DNA of 64,000 bases from Lachancea thermotolerans CBS 6340 (GCF_000142805.1 NC_013077.1:124001-188000), one strand, 5' to 3'. Positions 9,212 through 18,504 are shown, counted from the first letter of the stretch. A program made the numbers and translations. The notes: generated by a model not told the origin, from the letters alone.

Positions 9212-10447
9212 ATGAACGGAATCTTCGCTATTGAAAAGCCTAGCGGCATATCATCAAGTCAATTCCTTTTGAAGCTACAAAATGTGCTAATGAACAGCTC
9301 CGTATTTTCCAGAGAGATTCAGCGGGCAACCGCAGAGAGAATGCAGCAGTATCAGCGCGAAACCGGGAAGAAGCCAAGCAAAAGGAAGCTCCGCAAGGTG
9401 TCGAAAGTAAAGATGGGGCACGGCGGTACCTTGGATCCCTTGGCATCGGGAGTCTTGGTGGTCGGAGTTGGTACAGGCACCAAGAAACTTTCGCAGTATC
9501 TGTCTGGAACAGTTAAAGTGTATGAAAGTGAGGCGTTGTTCGGTGTGTCTACCACATCCGGTGATGTTGAAGGTGAGATACTATCCATGCATTCGGTGTC
9601 TCATTTGAAGATGGACGACTTGAAGAGTGTGGAAAAGAAAATGGTGGGCTCGTTAAAACAGACCCCGCCGATCTTTGCTGCACTGAAAATGAACGGCAAA
9701 CCTCTCCATGAATATGCGCGGGAAGGAATTCCTTTACCCAGGGCCATTGAACCGCGGCAAGTCGAGATTTACGATTTAGAGGTTTTCCCAGAATCATTAA
9801 CCAGAGATCACACTTACAAGCTGTTGCGTCCTGCCACGGACGCAGACAAAGAAGTTGTTTCTGAACTAAGTCATCAAGGAAACCTACTCACAGATAAGCT
9901 TTTCTTCTCTAAACAGTTTTGCGAGTCTCAAGGCTGGGAGTCTGAGGAGGCAAAAGTGGATCCGCCGATTGCATTAAGTGAAGAGGAAATGCAGCAACTT
10001 CTGGCCGAGGGGGACAACTATAGAGCTCCACTCCTTCACTTTAAAGCAAAGGTGTCCTCGGGGACGTATATCAGATCATTGATTAGTGATATCGGCAAGG
10101 CCATGAGATCTTCCTGTTACATGGTCAAGCTTGTGCGCTGCCAGCAGCAGGAGTGGGCATTGGACAAAAGAAATGTGTTCAGAATGGAGGACTTCACCGA
10201 GAACGATGAAGCCGTATGGACCAAGGTATTAGAGCAAGTACTTGAGCAAGGCTCCTCGGTCGACATCATGCAGGAATTGGCAGATGCCCAAGACGCCTTC
10301 AAAAAACAGAAAGAAGATTTAGAGCAGCAATTAAAGAGTGAGTTGCAAAGTTGCTCTTCTGCTGAGGTTGCTGAAGTCGACGGATCCGCTAATCCTGCTA
10401 AGAGACCATTGGACGAGGATGACTCAAACAGTGAGGCGAAATCTTAG
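9212..10447 (+). CDS. PUS4: Pus4, tRNA pseudouridine-55 synthase
   Basis: 411 residues from ATG 9212 (S. cerevisiae about 403). TruB-family enzyme that isomerises U55 of tRNAs in nucleus and mitochondria, and some mRNA sites. The catalytic motif GHGGTLDPLASGVLVVGVG is at about 69-87 with the catalytic aspartate Asp75; the N-terminal GIFAIEKPSGISS and the later KVSSGTYIRSLISDIG motif are also typical. The C-terminus is a charged, coiled-coil-like extension. It lies between SHR5 and MID1, again mixing YOL110 and YNL292/291 neighbours. Its stop codon overlaps that of convergent MID1 by four bases. Confidence 0.96.
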   Translation: MNGIFAIEKPSGISSSQFLLKLQNVLMNSSVFSREIQRATAERMQQYQRETGKKPSKRKLRKVSKVKMGHGGTLDPLASGVLVVGVGTGTKKLSQYLSGTVKVYESEALFGVSTTSGDVEGEILSMHSVSHLKMDDLKSVEKKMVGSLKQTPPIFAALKMNGKPLHEYAREGIPLPRAIEPRQVEIYDLEVFPESLTRDHTYKLLRPATDADKEVVSELSHQGNLLTDKLFFSKQFCESQGWESEEAKVDPPIALSEEEMQQLLAEGDNYRAPLLHFKAKVSSGTYIRSLISDIGKAMRSSCYMVKLVRCQQQEWALDKRNVFRMEDFTENDEAVWTKVLEQVLEQGSSVDIMQELADAQDAFKKQKEDLEQQLKSELQSCSSAEVAEVDGSANPAKRPLDEDDSNSEAKS

Positions 10448-12030
10448 CTATTTAGAATATGTAAGTTCCTCGAATTTCCAACGTAATTACAGGTGTGGAA
10501 GTCATTTTCTTCCCAAACGCTGTAACTTAGATACAATAGCTCCGAATGCGATGTTTTGCTAGGACAAGAAAATTGAAAATCAGGCGGACAGTCGGCTGCA
10601 AGATTGTAGCACATATCAATACATGGCAGGATCTCATAATAATCATGTATTGGTTGGATTTGCTGATTAAGAAAGTCATTCCGGTTCTGCGTTTTGTCCC
10701 GATGGATGTAGTAAGAGGAGTTCTCCGTAGTGCAGCGCGGTATAGTGACAGCGCACAACCAATTTCTATATGAGTTTGCGCAATCGTTGCAAGTTCGCAA
10801 GGGGGAAAAGCGTGCATCTTTTTCAGTATCACAGGGAATCATTTGTAAAGCTTTGCTGAAATTGCTGTATAGTGAGCTAGCAATTCCGTCATAAATCAAA
10901 CTGGTGACGGTTTTGTTGGTTCCAGCGGACTTGGCAGTTGGCACAGAATATGCAACTCCGTCACAAAAGTCCAACCCAAATATCAAAGAGCAGGAATCAT
11001 CCGCCATTGTTGTAAAGGTGGCCTTTGAGAATAATATGCCACCTGAGTCACTCAACACTTCTGTATTATCGGAGATCTTTTTGGTAAGATAGACTCCATA
11101 AGTTGTGGAATGATTTAAACCTGTAATGTAAAACTGCTCTTTCACCGATCCTCCCCGGACTGTGAGGGATTTGACTATTTCTGGCGTGCTGGAATTCGAC
11201 AGCTCTATTTTAACAGCGCTATTGTTGACCGAGGATGCTAAGTAAGGCCCGTCCTGGACAGCACGTAAGGAGTGCGGCAGGGCTTTATCAAAGGCGATTA
11301 GTTCATCGTAGGAGTAAAGATAAAGCTCATAAAGGCCCACGTCATAAAGTGAAGAGTTCGCTGAAGTCGTGGTTAAAGAAGTGACATTGCCCGTTACCAA
11401 AAGTGCAGAATCTGCGTCAGAGTCTACGAGCTCTACCCAGGAACGTACGTCCCACTGAAACACCAAATCGTACTGAGAAACACCGATAGTGTAATTCCAG
11501 GACAGGTCTTGTGTTGTGGAGGTGAGCTGAAGCGGAGAATTCGATGTCACATTATAGGCTTCGATCACCAGGTAGAGGTTGGAATACTCCGTGAGATTGC
11601 CATCCTGGTCCTCAAGTGGCGTGGCGGCCAGCGCCTCCATGTACCCGGCAGAGAAAAGTGCGCGGCTGCCCTTGGATGTGTCCGATGTGACCTCCTGGTC
11701 GAAGGAGTACCAAACGGCTAGTTGCAACTCAGTAGAGTTGGAAAGCCGCGCGGACTCCGAGTGGAGATTTCCGCTGATAAAAACCAGCATGTCGAGCTTG
11801 GACATGGTATGAGCGTATGTGGAGTTGATCTGGAAAGTAAAGTAGTCGCGCTTGCCTGCAGTAATCACGGACTCGATTGGTGTCCATTCTTGGATCAGGT
11901 TGGAGTTCAGCAGCGAAGCTCTTTGAACCTCTTCATCGGAGACCGAAAAGTCTCTGTAGCCTTGAACCGTTCCCAGAAACGCTGCTATCCATGTGATTGC
12001 CCACAAACCCCAATACATCTCATTTGTCAT
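10444..12030 (-). CDS. MID1: Mid1, stretch-activated calcium channel subunit
   Basis: 528 residues from ATG 12030 (S. cerevisiae about 548). Starts with a signal peptide (WGLWAITWIAAFLGTVQG, about 7-24), then a large extracellular domain with many N-x-S/T glycosylation sequons, and a cysteine-rich C-terminal region (about 370-515) typical of Mid1. Mid1 pairs with the channel Cch1 at the plasma membrane and supports calcium influx during mating, ER stress and alkaline shock. Neighbours PUS4 and RFC3 match YNL292W and YNL290W. Convergent with PUS4; the two stop codons share the bases TTAG. Confidence 0.94.
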   Translation of the reverse strand: MTNEMYWGLWAITWIAAFLGTVQGYRDFSVSDEEVQRASLLNSNLIQEWTPIESVITAGKRDYFTFQINSTYAHTMSKLDMLVFISGNLHSESARLSNSTELQLAVWYSFDQEVTSDTSKGSRALFSAGYMEALAATPLEDQDGNLTEYSNLYLVIEAYNVTSNSPLQLTSTTQDLSWNYTIGVSQYDLVFQWDVRSWVELVDSDADSALLVTGNVTSLTTTSANSSLYDVGLYELYLYSYDELIAFDKALPHSLRAVQDGPYLASSVNNSAVKIELSNSSTPEIVKSLTVRGGSVKEQFYITGLNHSTTYGVYLTKKISDNTEVLSDSGGILFSKATFTTMADDSCSLIFGLDFCDGVAYSVPTAKSAGTNKTVTSLIYDGIASSLYSNFSKALQMIPCDTEKDARFSPLRTCNDCANSYRNWLCAVTIPRCTTENSSYYIHRDKTQNRNDFLNQQIQPIHDYYEILPCIDMCYNLAADCPPDFQFSCPSKTSHSELLYLSYSVWEENDFHTCNYVGNSRNLHILNS

Positions 12031-12290
12031 GAAAGACTCTTGAAATTATGCACTTTCCAGGGCCCTTGAACAAAACACCACAGGACTGCACTCAGTGAAA
12101 ATTCAGCAAGCGTTAAAACTCTCAAATTAAGCGCAATCGCGAAGGTTGCAAAGAACAAATTTCTCCTGTCGTCGTTGCTAGTCTGTGACCTTGAGAGATT
12201 CTCGTTCGAAATCCAATTCGAGCGCCAGTACCTAAATATACATGGGTTCCCCATCGCACGAAGATAGTCAAAAAATTTGGCAAAAAATAA

Positions 12291-12394
12291 CGTCACAGAC
12301 AGGATTCGAACCTGCGCAGGTAAAACCCAATGCCTAACTCGCTTTCGAACTGTCGAATAGCAGGGCATCGCCTTAACCACTCGGCCACTGGGAC
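12291..12394 (-). tRNA. tRNA-Ser(GCU) with intron
   Basis: Minus-strand cloverleaf: 5' GTCCCAGTGGCCGAGTGG with A box, a long variable arm, and GGTTCGAATCC B box/T arm. Mature length about 82 nt. The anticodon loop reads CTGCTA then A, with a 22-nt intron after the purine 3' of anticodon GCT. Discriminator base G at 12291. The acceptor stem shows one C-U opposition at pair 4-69. Sits upstream of RFC3 between MID1 and RFC3. Confidence 0.93.
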
Positions 12395-13283
12395 GCTTGG
12401 TGATGGAAGAGTGGAAATGGCTCTGAGATAACAGAATAAAGGTTTAAGGTTATTCTCAGTTTCAGGCAAGTTCATGCGGCAAATGCCTTCAGTATGCTGG
12501 GATCAAGAGGAAGGGACCTACAGGCTTCTGGGCCAAGGATCCTTGCACCACTTTTACGCTTAATAGCCAGAAGAGAACTGGCTTGTAACGACCGTCAGGT
12601 TAGTGCGGATAGTTTCCTGAAGAGACAATATCATCAGGCGTTTGGCCACGTTGATACATTTCAGCCCCACTTGGGAGCATATATGACATAGAAAGACAGT
12701 TGTTGGCGAAAGTCTGCTGTGTGCTCAGTTTCAGTTCTCAGTTCGACATGCGTTGAGCTCTCCGGCCGGCGTGTATAAAGTTCTTTAATTGAGAACCCGG
12801 CCAAACAGTGAGGAACTTGTTTGTAGTAGCAGTATCCTCGGACCAGGTGTTTTTGTCTGGACACTCGACGACTCTCCGAGATGGCGAGAAAAGCGCAGCC
12901 CCGAGATGGTAGGGATGGTGACTAGAACCGGCCACAGCATTGTACTATTTTTTTTTAAATGGTCAAGTTCGGCCGTGCGTGACCTCCATCAACCGCGAGC
13001 TACTGTCTTGCGGCCAGGAATCGCCCAGCGTCATCGCGTTGATTTATGTTGAAGAAGTTCAGAGTTGCCTCTGAAAGCAGCACTAAGACTGTGCCAACGC
13101 CATCAAGTACAGTACAGCGAATTGCCTCGTATAAGACGAAACAGGGCTCTTAAGATCCCATTGATTGACCAGGCGTTTCGAATTGTCTCCCGCTGTTTAC
13201 AATATAATCTTGTTAAACAACTTAATTATCGTGATTGAAAATTACAAGTCTCTAACCCAGTAACCCAGAAGAGCAAGATCCTA
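12395..13283. other. Intergenic region between tRNA-Ser and RFC3
   Basis: 889 bp with no convincing gene. Short open frames here lack family resemblance. A run of eight T lies near 12949-12957. It must contain the RFC3 promoter; I saw no MCB (ACGCGT) box. Confidence 0.5.
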
Positions 13284-14270
13284 ATGAATAGAAGCGCTGA
13301 GAACCTCCCATGGATTGAGAAGTACAGGCCCCAGACCTTGGACGATGTTTATGGCCAAAGAGAGATTGTTGGCACGGTCCGCAAGTTTGTGAAGGAAGGA
13401 AGGCTGCCACATTTATTATTCTACGGCCCTCCAGGAACGGGTAAAACGTCGATGATCGTGGCGTTGTCCCGTGAAATTTACGGAACTAACTACCGGAATA
13501 TGGTCCTTGAGTTGAACGCGTCCGATGATAGAGGTATTGATGTTGTGAGAAACCAGATCAAAGAATTCGCGTCTACACGCCAAATATTCTCCAAAGGCTT
13601 CAAGCTGATTATCCTGGATGAGGCGGATGCGATGACCAACGCAGCACAGAATGCCCTGAGAAGAATCATAGAAAAGTATACAAAGAATACCAGATTCTGC
13701 ATTTTGGCCAATTACGCACACAAGTTGACACCAGCGCTCCTTAGTCGATGCACTAGGTTCAGGTTCCAGCCGCTTCCTACCGACGCTATCGAAAAGCGCG
13801 TCAACAAGGTTCTCATCTTGGAGAATCTGAAACTTTCTCGCGAAGCATTCACAGCCCTGCTAAGGCTTTCCAAGGGCGATATGAGAAGAGCGCTGAACGT
13901 TTTGCAAGCAAGCAAGGCCACTTTGGACGATCCAGACGCCGAGGTCACAGAAGATACCATCTACGAGTGCATAGGCGCACCACACCCACAAGACATTGAG
14001 ACAGCACTTGAGTCGATGCTCAAAGACGACTGGAGTACTGCTTTCTTCACCGTAAATAAAATCCGCACCCTCAAAGGTCTGGCTCTGATCGACCTCGTCG
14101 AGGGTATAGTTGAGACCTTGGAGGGGTATGAGTTGAAGCCAGAGACAAGGGTAGAGCTGCTTTGCAAGCTCTCGGATATTGAGTATGCTATGTCGAAGGG
14201 TGGTAACGATAAAGTTCAAAGCAGCGCTGTCATCGGTGTTGTCAAATCTAGTTTCGAATTAGAGGCGTAA
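13284..14270 (+). CDS. RFC3: Rfc3, replication factor C clamp-loader subunit
   Basis: 328 residues from ATG 13284 (S. cerevisiae 340). AAA+ ATPase: RFC box II-like LPWIEKYRPQTLDDVYGQ (8-25), Walker A GPPGTGKT (48-55), Walker B LDEAD (111-115), SRC arginine-finger motif (154-156), then the C-terminal collar helices. Rfc3 is part of RFC1-5, which loads PCNA, and of the Rad24, Ctf18 and Elg1 alternative loaders. All catalytic motifs are intact. Follows MID1 as YNL290W follows YNL291C, with an added tRNA between. Confidence 0.97.
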   Translation: MNRSAENLPWIEKYRPQTLDDVYGQREIVGTVRKFVKEGRLPHLLFYGPPGTGKTSMIVALSREIYGTNYRNMVLELNASDDRGIDVVRNQIKEFASTRQIFSKGFKLIILDEADAMTNAAQNALRRIIEKYTKNTRFCILANYAHKLTPALLSRCTRFRFQPLPTDAIEKRVNKVLILENLKLSREAFTALLRLSKGDMRRALNVLQASKATLDDPDAEVTEDTIYECIGAPHPQDIETALESMLKDDWSTAFFTVNKIRTLKGLALIDLVEGIVETLEGYELKPETRVELLCKLSDIEYAMSKGGNDKVQSSAVIGVVKSSFELEA

Positions 14271-14388
14271 ATGGGCACATTCCATTTGAAACTCCGCGAG
14301 CCCTTGCTAAGAAGGTATTCATGTGTTATTTTGTCCGGATATCTCTCAAGAATCTTGCATTAAATGATTATTATATACACGTACCTAG

Positions 14389-16236
14389 TTAGATACCATA
14401 GCGTTCAAAGCCCTTTGTTTCTGTGTTGTCTTCGATACGCGCTTCAAGCTCATCGCTCTTTCTGGAACTCTTTTCGTCAACATCTTCCAAAGCGACGGCG
14501 TTCTCGAGCCTGTGATCTCTCAAGAAGAAGGCCGACAATAGAAGCGTCACACAGAAACATAGGCCGACAATTGATAAAATCCTTTGAACAACCCGGTATG
14601 CAGCAACAACTTCCATTCTTTCAGGAGTGCCCCAAAGGTATTCTTCAATGAAAACAAACGGGGACCCATATGCGAGGGTGTAAGTGGCCACATCCGTGAT
14701 TCTCTTGCGCAGCTCTCGAGGCAGAATGTTGGTCCAGATGGCGCCTGAAATGGACGCGCCCAGAGCAGAGCCAATATTGTAGTGTGACAAGTATAGTGCG
14801 GTAATGACTGCCATATCTTGGTGGGATTTGGTAGAGGCTTGAATCGAAGTTTGGGTAGTATAGGTGAAGAAGCCCGCGCCAAACCCAAGCAAGCAAAGGG
14901 ACCCGACGATGCCTGAGTGCGAGGAAGAGTCGCCACGATAGTGTACTAAAAGACCAAAGGCGACAAACCAGCAAGCAATCCCGAACAAGATGAATTTCTT
15001 GGTCCTCCTTGCGTAGACTATCACTCCGCCAAGCAAGAACCCTGTAATCACTGACACAAACGAGTACAAAGAGGTTATTCTCGCGGCAGATTTGGCGGTC
15101 TCATTGACAGCAACCATGAGCACGGTGTACATGTAGTCGCCCTGCATGTACCACACGAAGTTAATGTGGATGGCGATGATCAAGGCGGACCATATGCCTC
15201 TGTCCTTGACGAGGCTCCAAGGAACCAAGGGGTGCCTTGAGTACTTACCTTCCCATAGCAAGAACAGCGGCAACGCGACGCACCAACCAATGACCTCGGG
15301 AACGATGATCTCAGCCCGCTTCCATTTGCTCTGCAGACTTCCGGCCAGTGTGAAAGGCACTAGGATACAACCGAAGACAACGCACACCAAAAGCAAGCCA
15401 AGCAGGTCAAGTCTCCAGAAGAAAACTTCGACCAGGTACTGAGACCAAGGCATATGCTTGTAGAGCAGGACCTCGCTCTCTAATTGATCTTTAGCATTTT
15501 TGTGCGCCAGGAAACGCATGTGGAGGATACAAGCGAATAGTGGGACACACGACAGGGGCACAATGAACGCCCACATTCCGATTCCCCATTTCCAGTTCAT
15601 CCCAAGCGCCTCTAGCGCGTTACCGGAGATCCAGGTGTTGATGATGAATGGGAGCGCAGGGACAAAAGACGCCATCAGCCTCCAGTTCAAATTGGAAAAG
15701 TCCATGGCAATGATCTCGAGGATCAGGATGATGCCGGTGTAGCCCAGCTGGTAGATACACGCGCCCGCGGCATATCTCGTGATGTTCGTGGCCTGCGAGT
15801 CAATGATAGTGCCCACCGCGTACAGAACCACCGCCAGCGCCAGGATGGTCATTCTGCCGAAGATGTCGGACGCTCTGGCAAAGCAGATTTGGCCGGCTGC
15901 GGCGATTACCGCCTTCACACAGTTGATCGTTGCGAGCAGCGAGTGGCTCCCATATGAGCTTGTGGCGTAAGCCTGCAAACTGGACCGCACCATTCCATCG
16001 AGTCCGTATGCATATGCTACCAGGAACAATGAGAAGAAAAGCGCAACACGGTACGCAAAGTGTGAGTACTGCGCAGCGTACACTTCAATGTTGTTGACAC
16101 CCGCATCCTTTCTGCGGGCCAGGATCTGCTCCGCGTGGTCTTTGGCGTCCTTGGCAGGATGGCCTTCAAGACTCATTTTCTTTAGCTTATTACGCGAGTT
16201 CTTGCCCGAATGGAGAAGAATGGAGAAACTAACCAT
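14389..16236 (-). CDS. SIT1: ARN-family siderophore-iron transporter (SIT1-like)
   Basis: 615 residues from ATG 16236; an in-frame ATG at 16176 could be the real start. Major-facilitator protein with about 14 membrane segments from residue 60 to 585. Very close to yeast Sit1/Arn3: VEVYAAQY-like N-terminus (here IEVYAAQY), YRVALFFSLFLVAYAYGLDG, ATSSYGSHSLL, MDFSNLNWRLMASF, NTWISGNALEALG, WYMQGDYMYTVL, GLLVHYRGDSSSHSGIVGSL. These transporters import ferric hydroxamate siderophores by proton symport. It is not part of the YNL290-YNL289 order in S. cerevisiae, so it is an insertion or a retained ancestral gene. An Aft1-type box lies about 107 bp upstream. SIT1 rather than ARN1 is favoured by remembered sequence; a tree would settle it. 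Confidence 0.88.
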   Translation of the reverse strand: MVSFSILLHSGKNSRNKLKKMSLEGHPAKDAKDHAEQILARRKDAGVNNIEVYAAQYSHFAYRVALFFSLFLVAYAYGLDGMVRSSLQAYATSSYGSHSLLATINCVKAVIAAAGQICFARASDIFGRMTILALAVVLYAVGTIIDSQATNITRYAAGACIYQLGYTGIILILEIIAMDFSNLNWRLMASFVPALPFIINTWISGNALEALGMNWKWGIGMWAFIVPLSCVPLFACILHMRFLAHKNAKDQLESEVLLYKHMPWSQYLVEVFFWRLDLLGLLLVCVVFGCILVPFTLAGSLQSKWKRAEIIVPEVIGWCVALPLFLLWEGKYSRHPLVPWSLVKDRGIWSALIIAIHINFVWYMQGDYMYTVLMVAVNETAKSAARITSLYSFVSVITGFLLGGVIVYARRTKKFILFGIACWFVAFGLLVHYRGDSSSHSGIVGSLCLLGFGAGFFTYTTQTSIQASTKSHQDMAVITALYLSHYNIGSALGASISGAIWTNILPRELRKRITDVATYTLAYGSPFVFIEEYLWGTPERMEVVAAYRVVQRILSIVGLCFCVTLLLSAFFLRDHRLENAVALEDVDEKSSRKSDELEARIEDNTETKGFERYGI

Positions 16237-16342
16237 TGTACGTTTCCTGAGAGGGAAGCAGTCAATTTAACAGTGTCGGGGCTCATCCCTACAGCCGTAT
16301 AGACGCATCGCGTTGGCGTGATGGGTTTATTAAAATAGCATG

Positions 16343-16350
16343 TACACCCA
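16343..16350 (+). promoter_or_regulatory. Aft1-type iron-responsive box
   Basis: TACACCCA matches the Aft1/Aft2 consensus YRCACCCR. It lies about 107 bp before the start of the siderophore transporter, whose S. cerevisiae relatives belong to the Aft1 regulon. One 8-bp match alone is weak; the pairing with this gene is what makes it credible. Confidence 0.5.
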
Positions 16351-16701
16351 TGTTCTTAGGTGCAATCAAGTTTTTTCTGGGCAGATGCCGCAGCAGCCGT
16401 GGCCGTCATCCCAATTGTTCTCTAGTCGACGCCCAACGGCATCGTGCAGAGCAGTTGCGATGGTGAAGAGCGCGAACTGAGGCGTTTCGAAGGCTAACGC
16501 AGGGTTGCTCGCTGAAACTAAAGTACTGGTGATCAGGGCCATGCAGATGAGCGTGCGGAGAAACTTGGCCCTGGATCGAACCACAGAGGTGGGCCAGAAA
16601 GCACTGGTGCTCTGCTAACGAGCAGTTACCACCAGATACGCAGAGGCAGCGGCGTAGCAGCGGCGTAGCACTGCTCTCGAAGGAGCGAGGTAGTGTAACA
16701 G

Positions 16702-16742
16702 CACGTGATGTTCTGGCACGTGACACTGGTGTAAAGCACGTG
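16702..16742. promoter_or_regulatory. Cluster of three CACGTG E-boxes
   Basis: CACGTG at 16702-16707, 16717-16722 and 16737-16742, evenly spaced 15 and 20 bp apart. The core is bound in yeasts by bHLH proteins such as Cbf1, Pho4 and Tye7. Which of the two divergent genes it serves is not decided. Confidence 0.55.
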
Positions 16743-16849
16743 CTTTTATTGATGTCACATGTGGTATTTCTTACGCGGGCAGGGCCCGCAGGAAAGGCCT
16801 TTCGGCGCCAGGCGCCAGGCGCGGTGGAGCCGTCGGCCAGCGACGCACT

Positions 16850-17204
16850 CGCGAAAACCGCCAAAACGTTAAGCTCACTAGTGGACACGCATACCGCCCC
16901 CGGAAAGTCATTTCTTCCACGCCAAAAACATCTCAGCGACGGGAAAACAACGTGCGTACCGCGCCACTGAACAGATTGCCCGCTTGGGCTATATGCTCGA
17001 TCGCATCATATTCGCGCGCCGACGTCTTCTGTAACGCCTCCTTGGCGACGAGCACGCGGATTCCCCCTTTGGGCAAGGCAGCTTTCGTGAATCCTGGCCC
17101 GATGTCGTGAGTTGATTATCAACGGTCGCGAAAATTGAAGATGTGCGGTAGAAGGAAGCGAAAAGTGAAAGTTCACCGGAGGCTGTAACCGCGAAACCGC
17201 GAAA
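16850..17204 (+). promoter_or_regulatory. SCB (Swi4/SBF) boxes of PCL1
   Basis: CGCGAAA occurs at 16850-16856, 17127-17133, 17190-17196 and 17198-17204, all in the same orientation, matching the SBF consensus CRCGAAA. The nearest is 172 bp before the PCL1 ATG. S. cerevisiae PCL1 is a classic SBF-driven G1 cyclin gene. Confidence 0.7.
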
Positions 17205-17279
17205 AAAAGGTTTAGTCGAGAGGATCAACAAGCGCGAAGAGATGGAGTAGCGGAAGCGCAGCGTAACGGGCAGGAAGTG

Positions 17280-17287
17280 TATATAAG
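17280..17287 (+). promoter_or_regulatory. TATA box of PCL1
   Basis: TATATAAG, 89 bp before the PCL1 ATG and downstream of the SCB boxes. Its presence inside a longer open frame argues that translation starts at 17376, not upstream. Confidence 0.6.
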
Positions 17288-17375
17288 AATGCGTAGATGC
17301 GGAATGTGGGCCGGTGGAGCATGCGGGGGACAATCAACATTAAGCATAACAGCCTCAAACGAGAATTCTGTCAAG

Positions 17376-18134
17376 ATGAGCGACACCAAGGTGCTCAAGA
17401 TCCTATTCAAATCGCCAGTAACGGACGACATGATCCGGTACCTGACCAACACCACGCTGAGCGTATTGCCCTGCGCGCGGGAGCCCCGCCAGGCGTACCC
17501 CTCGCCGCCCTCGAGTCCCGGTGCTGCGTCCAAGCGCGCGCTGCCCTCTCTAATGACGTTCATCACGCGGCTGGTCCGCTACACAAACGTGTACACGTCC
17601 ACGCTGCTGACCGCGACGTGCTACCTGGAGAAGCTGCGGCGGCTACTGCCGCGCGACGCGCACGGACTGCCCTCCACGGGCCACCGGATCTTCCTGGCGT
17701 GTCTGATCCTGAGCGCGAAGTACCACAACGACTCGTCGCCGCAGAACAAGCACTGGGCCGCGTACACGGACGGGCTTTTCTGTCTGGATGACGTGAACCT
17801 TATGGAGCGCCAGCTGCTGCAGCTACTGGACTGGGATCTACGCGTGGAAGAGCAGGAGCTGTGCGACGCGCTAGAACCGCTGCTAGAGCCCATTCGCCAC
17901 GACCTGGCGCGCTCCCGTAAGGCCATGGCCCGCAACTACTACCATCAAAGAAATATGAGCACGTGCTCAAGCACGAGCACACTAGTCTCGACGCCGAGCC
18001 TACCATCGCTGGCGAGCATGAAATCGCTGACAGCCATGAAGTCGCTGCCGTCGCTGCCGCGGCTACCAAGCAAGGCCTCGCTCTACGCGCCGCTGTACTC
18101 GCAGTGCGACTACAGCAGCGCGACACTAGTATAG
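17376..18134 (+). CDS. PCL1: Pcl1-type G1 cyclin for Pho85
   Basis: 252 residues from ATG 17376, where homology starts (VLKILFKSPVTDDMIRYLTNTT). The cyclin box covers about 25-155: SLMTFITRLVRYTNVYT, LPSTGHRIFLACLILSAKYHNDSSPQNKHW, LMERQLLQLLDWDLRV. Pcl1 activates Pho85 in late G1 for morphogenesis and cell-cycle entry. The C-terminus is shorter than in S. cerevisiae (279 aa) and Ser/Leu-rich, ending SSATLV, a sequence recognisable inside the S. cerevisiae tail. Codon use is markedly GC-rich. Upstream ATGs at 17289 and 17304 in the same frame lie right behind the TATA box and have no homology. Confidence 0.93.
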   Translation: MSDTKVLKILFKSPVTDDMIRYLTNTTLSVLPCAREPRQAYPSPPSSPGAASKRALPSLMTFITRLVRYTNVYTSTLLTATCYLEKLRRLLPRDAHGLPSTGHRIFLACLILSAKYHNDSSPQNKHWAAYTDGLFCLDDVNLMERQLLQLLDWDLRVEEQELCDALEPLLEPIRHDLARSRKAMARNYYHQRNMSTCSSTSTLVSTPSLPSLASMKSLTAMKSLPSLPRLPSKASLYAPLYSQCDYSSATLV

Positions 18135-18480
18135 ACGTATATATGGGATTAAAGGATATGGTTTGAAAGATACAAAGCAGCGGACGCGGGCTCCGATCCC
18201 CGCGCGCGCAATTCGACTCGCGCTGCATGCGGAGTTCAGTTTCCACCTGCGCGGCCTGGACACCGCCTGCGGTCGATCACGTGAACGTCGCGTGCCACTC
18301 GCGTCAAGTGCCCTCGTCTCGTCCGCCCGGCGGCGGCACCATGGATATTCGGGTAACCCCATCTTCCAAAATAATATAAAAAGCTCCCACCACTCTGTCG
18401 TATTTACAAACCTCCAATACCTTTGTCTACCAGTGGCTTTGAAGTCAAAGACGTCAAGCTGCAACGCAGACCCCCTGCAA

Positions 18481-18504
18481 GCGTATGCGTGCGCGCATGC
18501 GCGT
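18481..18504. repeat. 24-bp alternating purine-pyrimidine tract
   Basis: Strict alternation, mostly GC/GT/GCAT steps, over 24 bp. Such tracts can adopt Z-DNA; here it is a composition feature of the GC-rich island with no known role. Confidence 0.6.

Larger units (their letters stand above)
16237..17375. other. Intergenic region, divergent transporter/PCL1 promoters
   Basis: 1.14 kb, GC-rich from about 16,620 on. Holds the Aft1-type box, three CACGTG boxes (16702, 16717, 16737), four CGCGAAA SCB boxes before PCL1, and a TATATAAG box at 17280-17287. No gene seen; the open frames are what GC-rich DNA gives by chance. Confidence 0.6.

Noticed and set aside
17277-17375. Longer N-terminus for PCL1
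   Set aside because: It would begin at GTG or at an ATG two bases behind the TATA box, and homology begins only at 17376.
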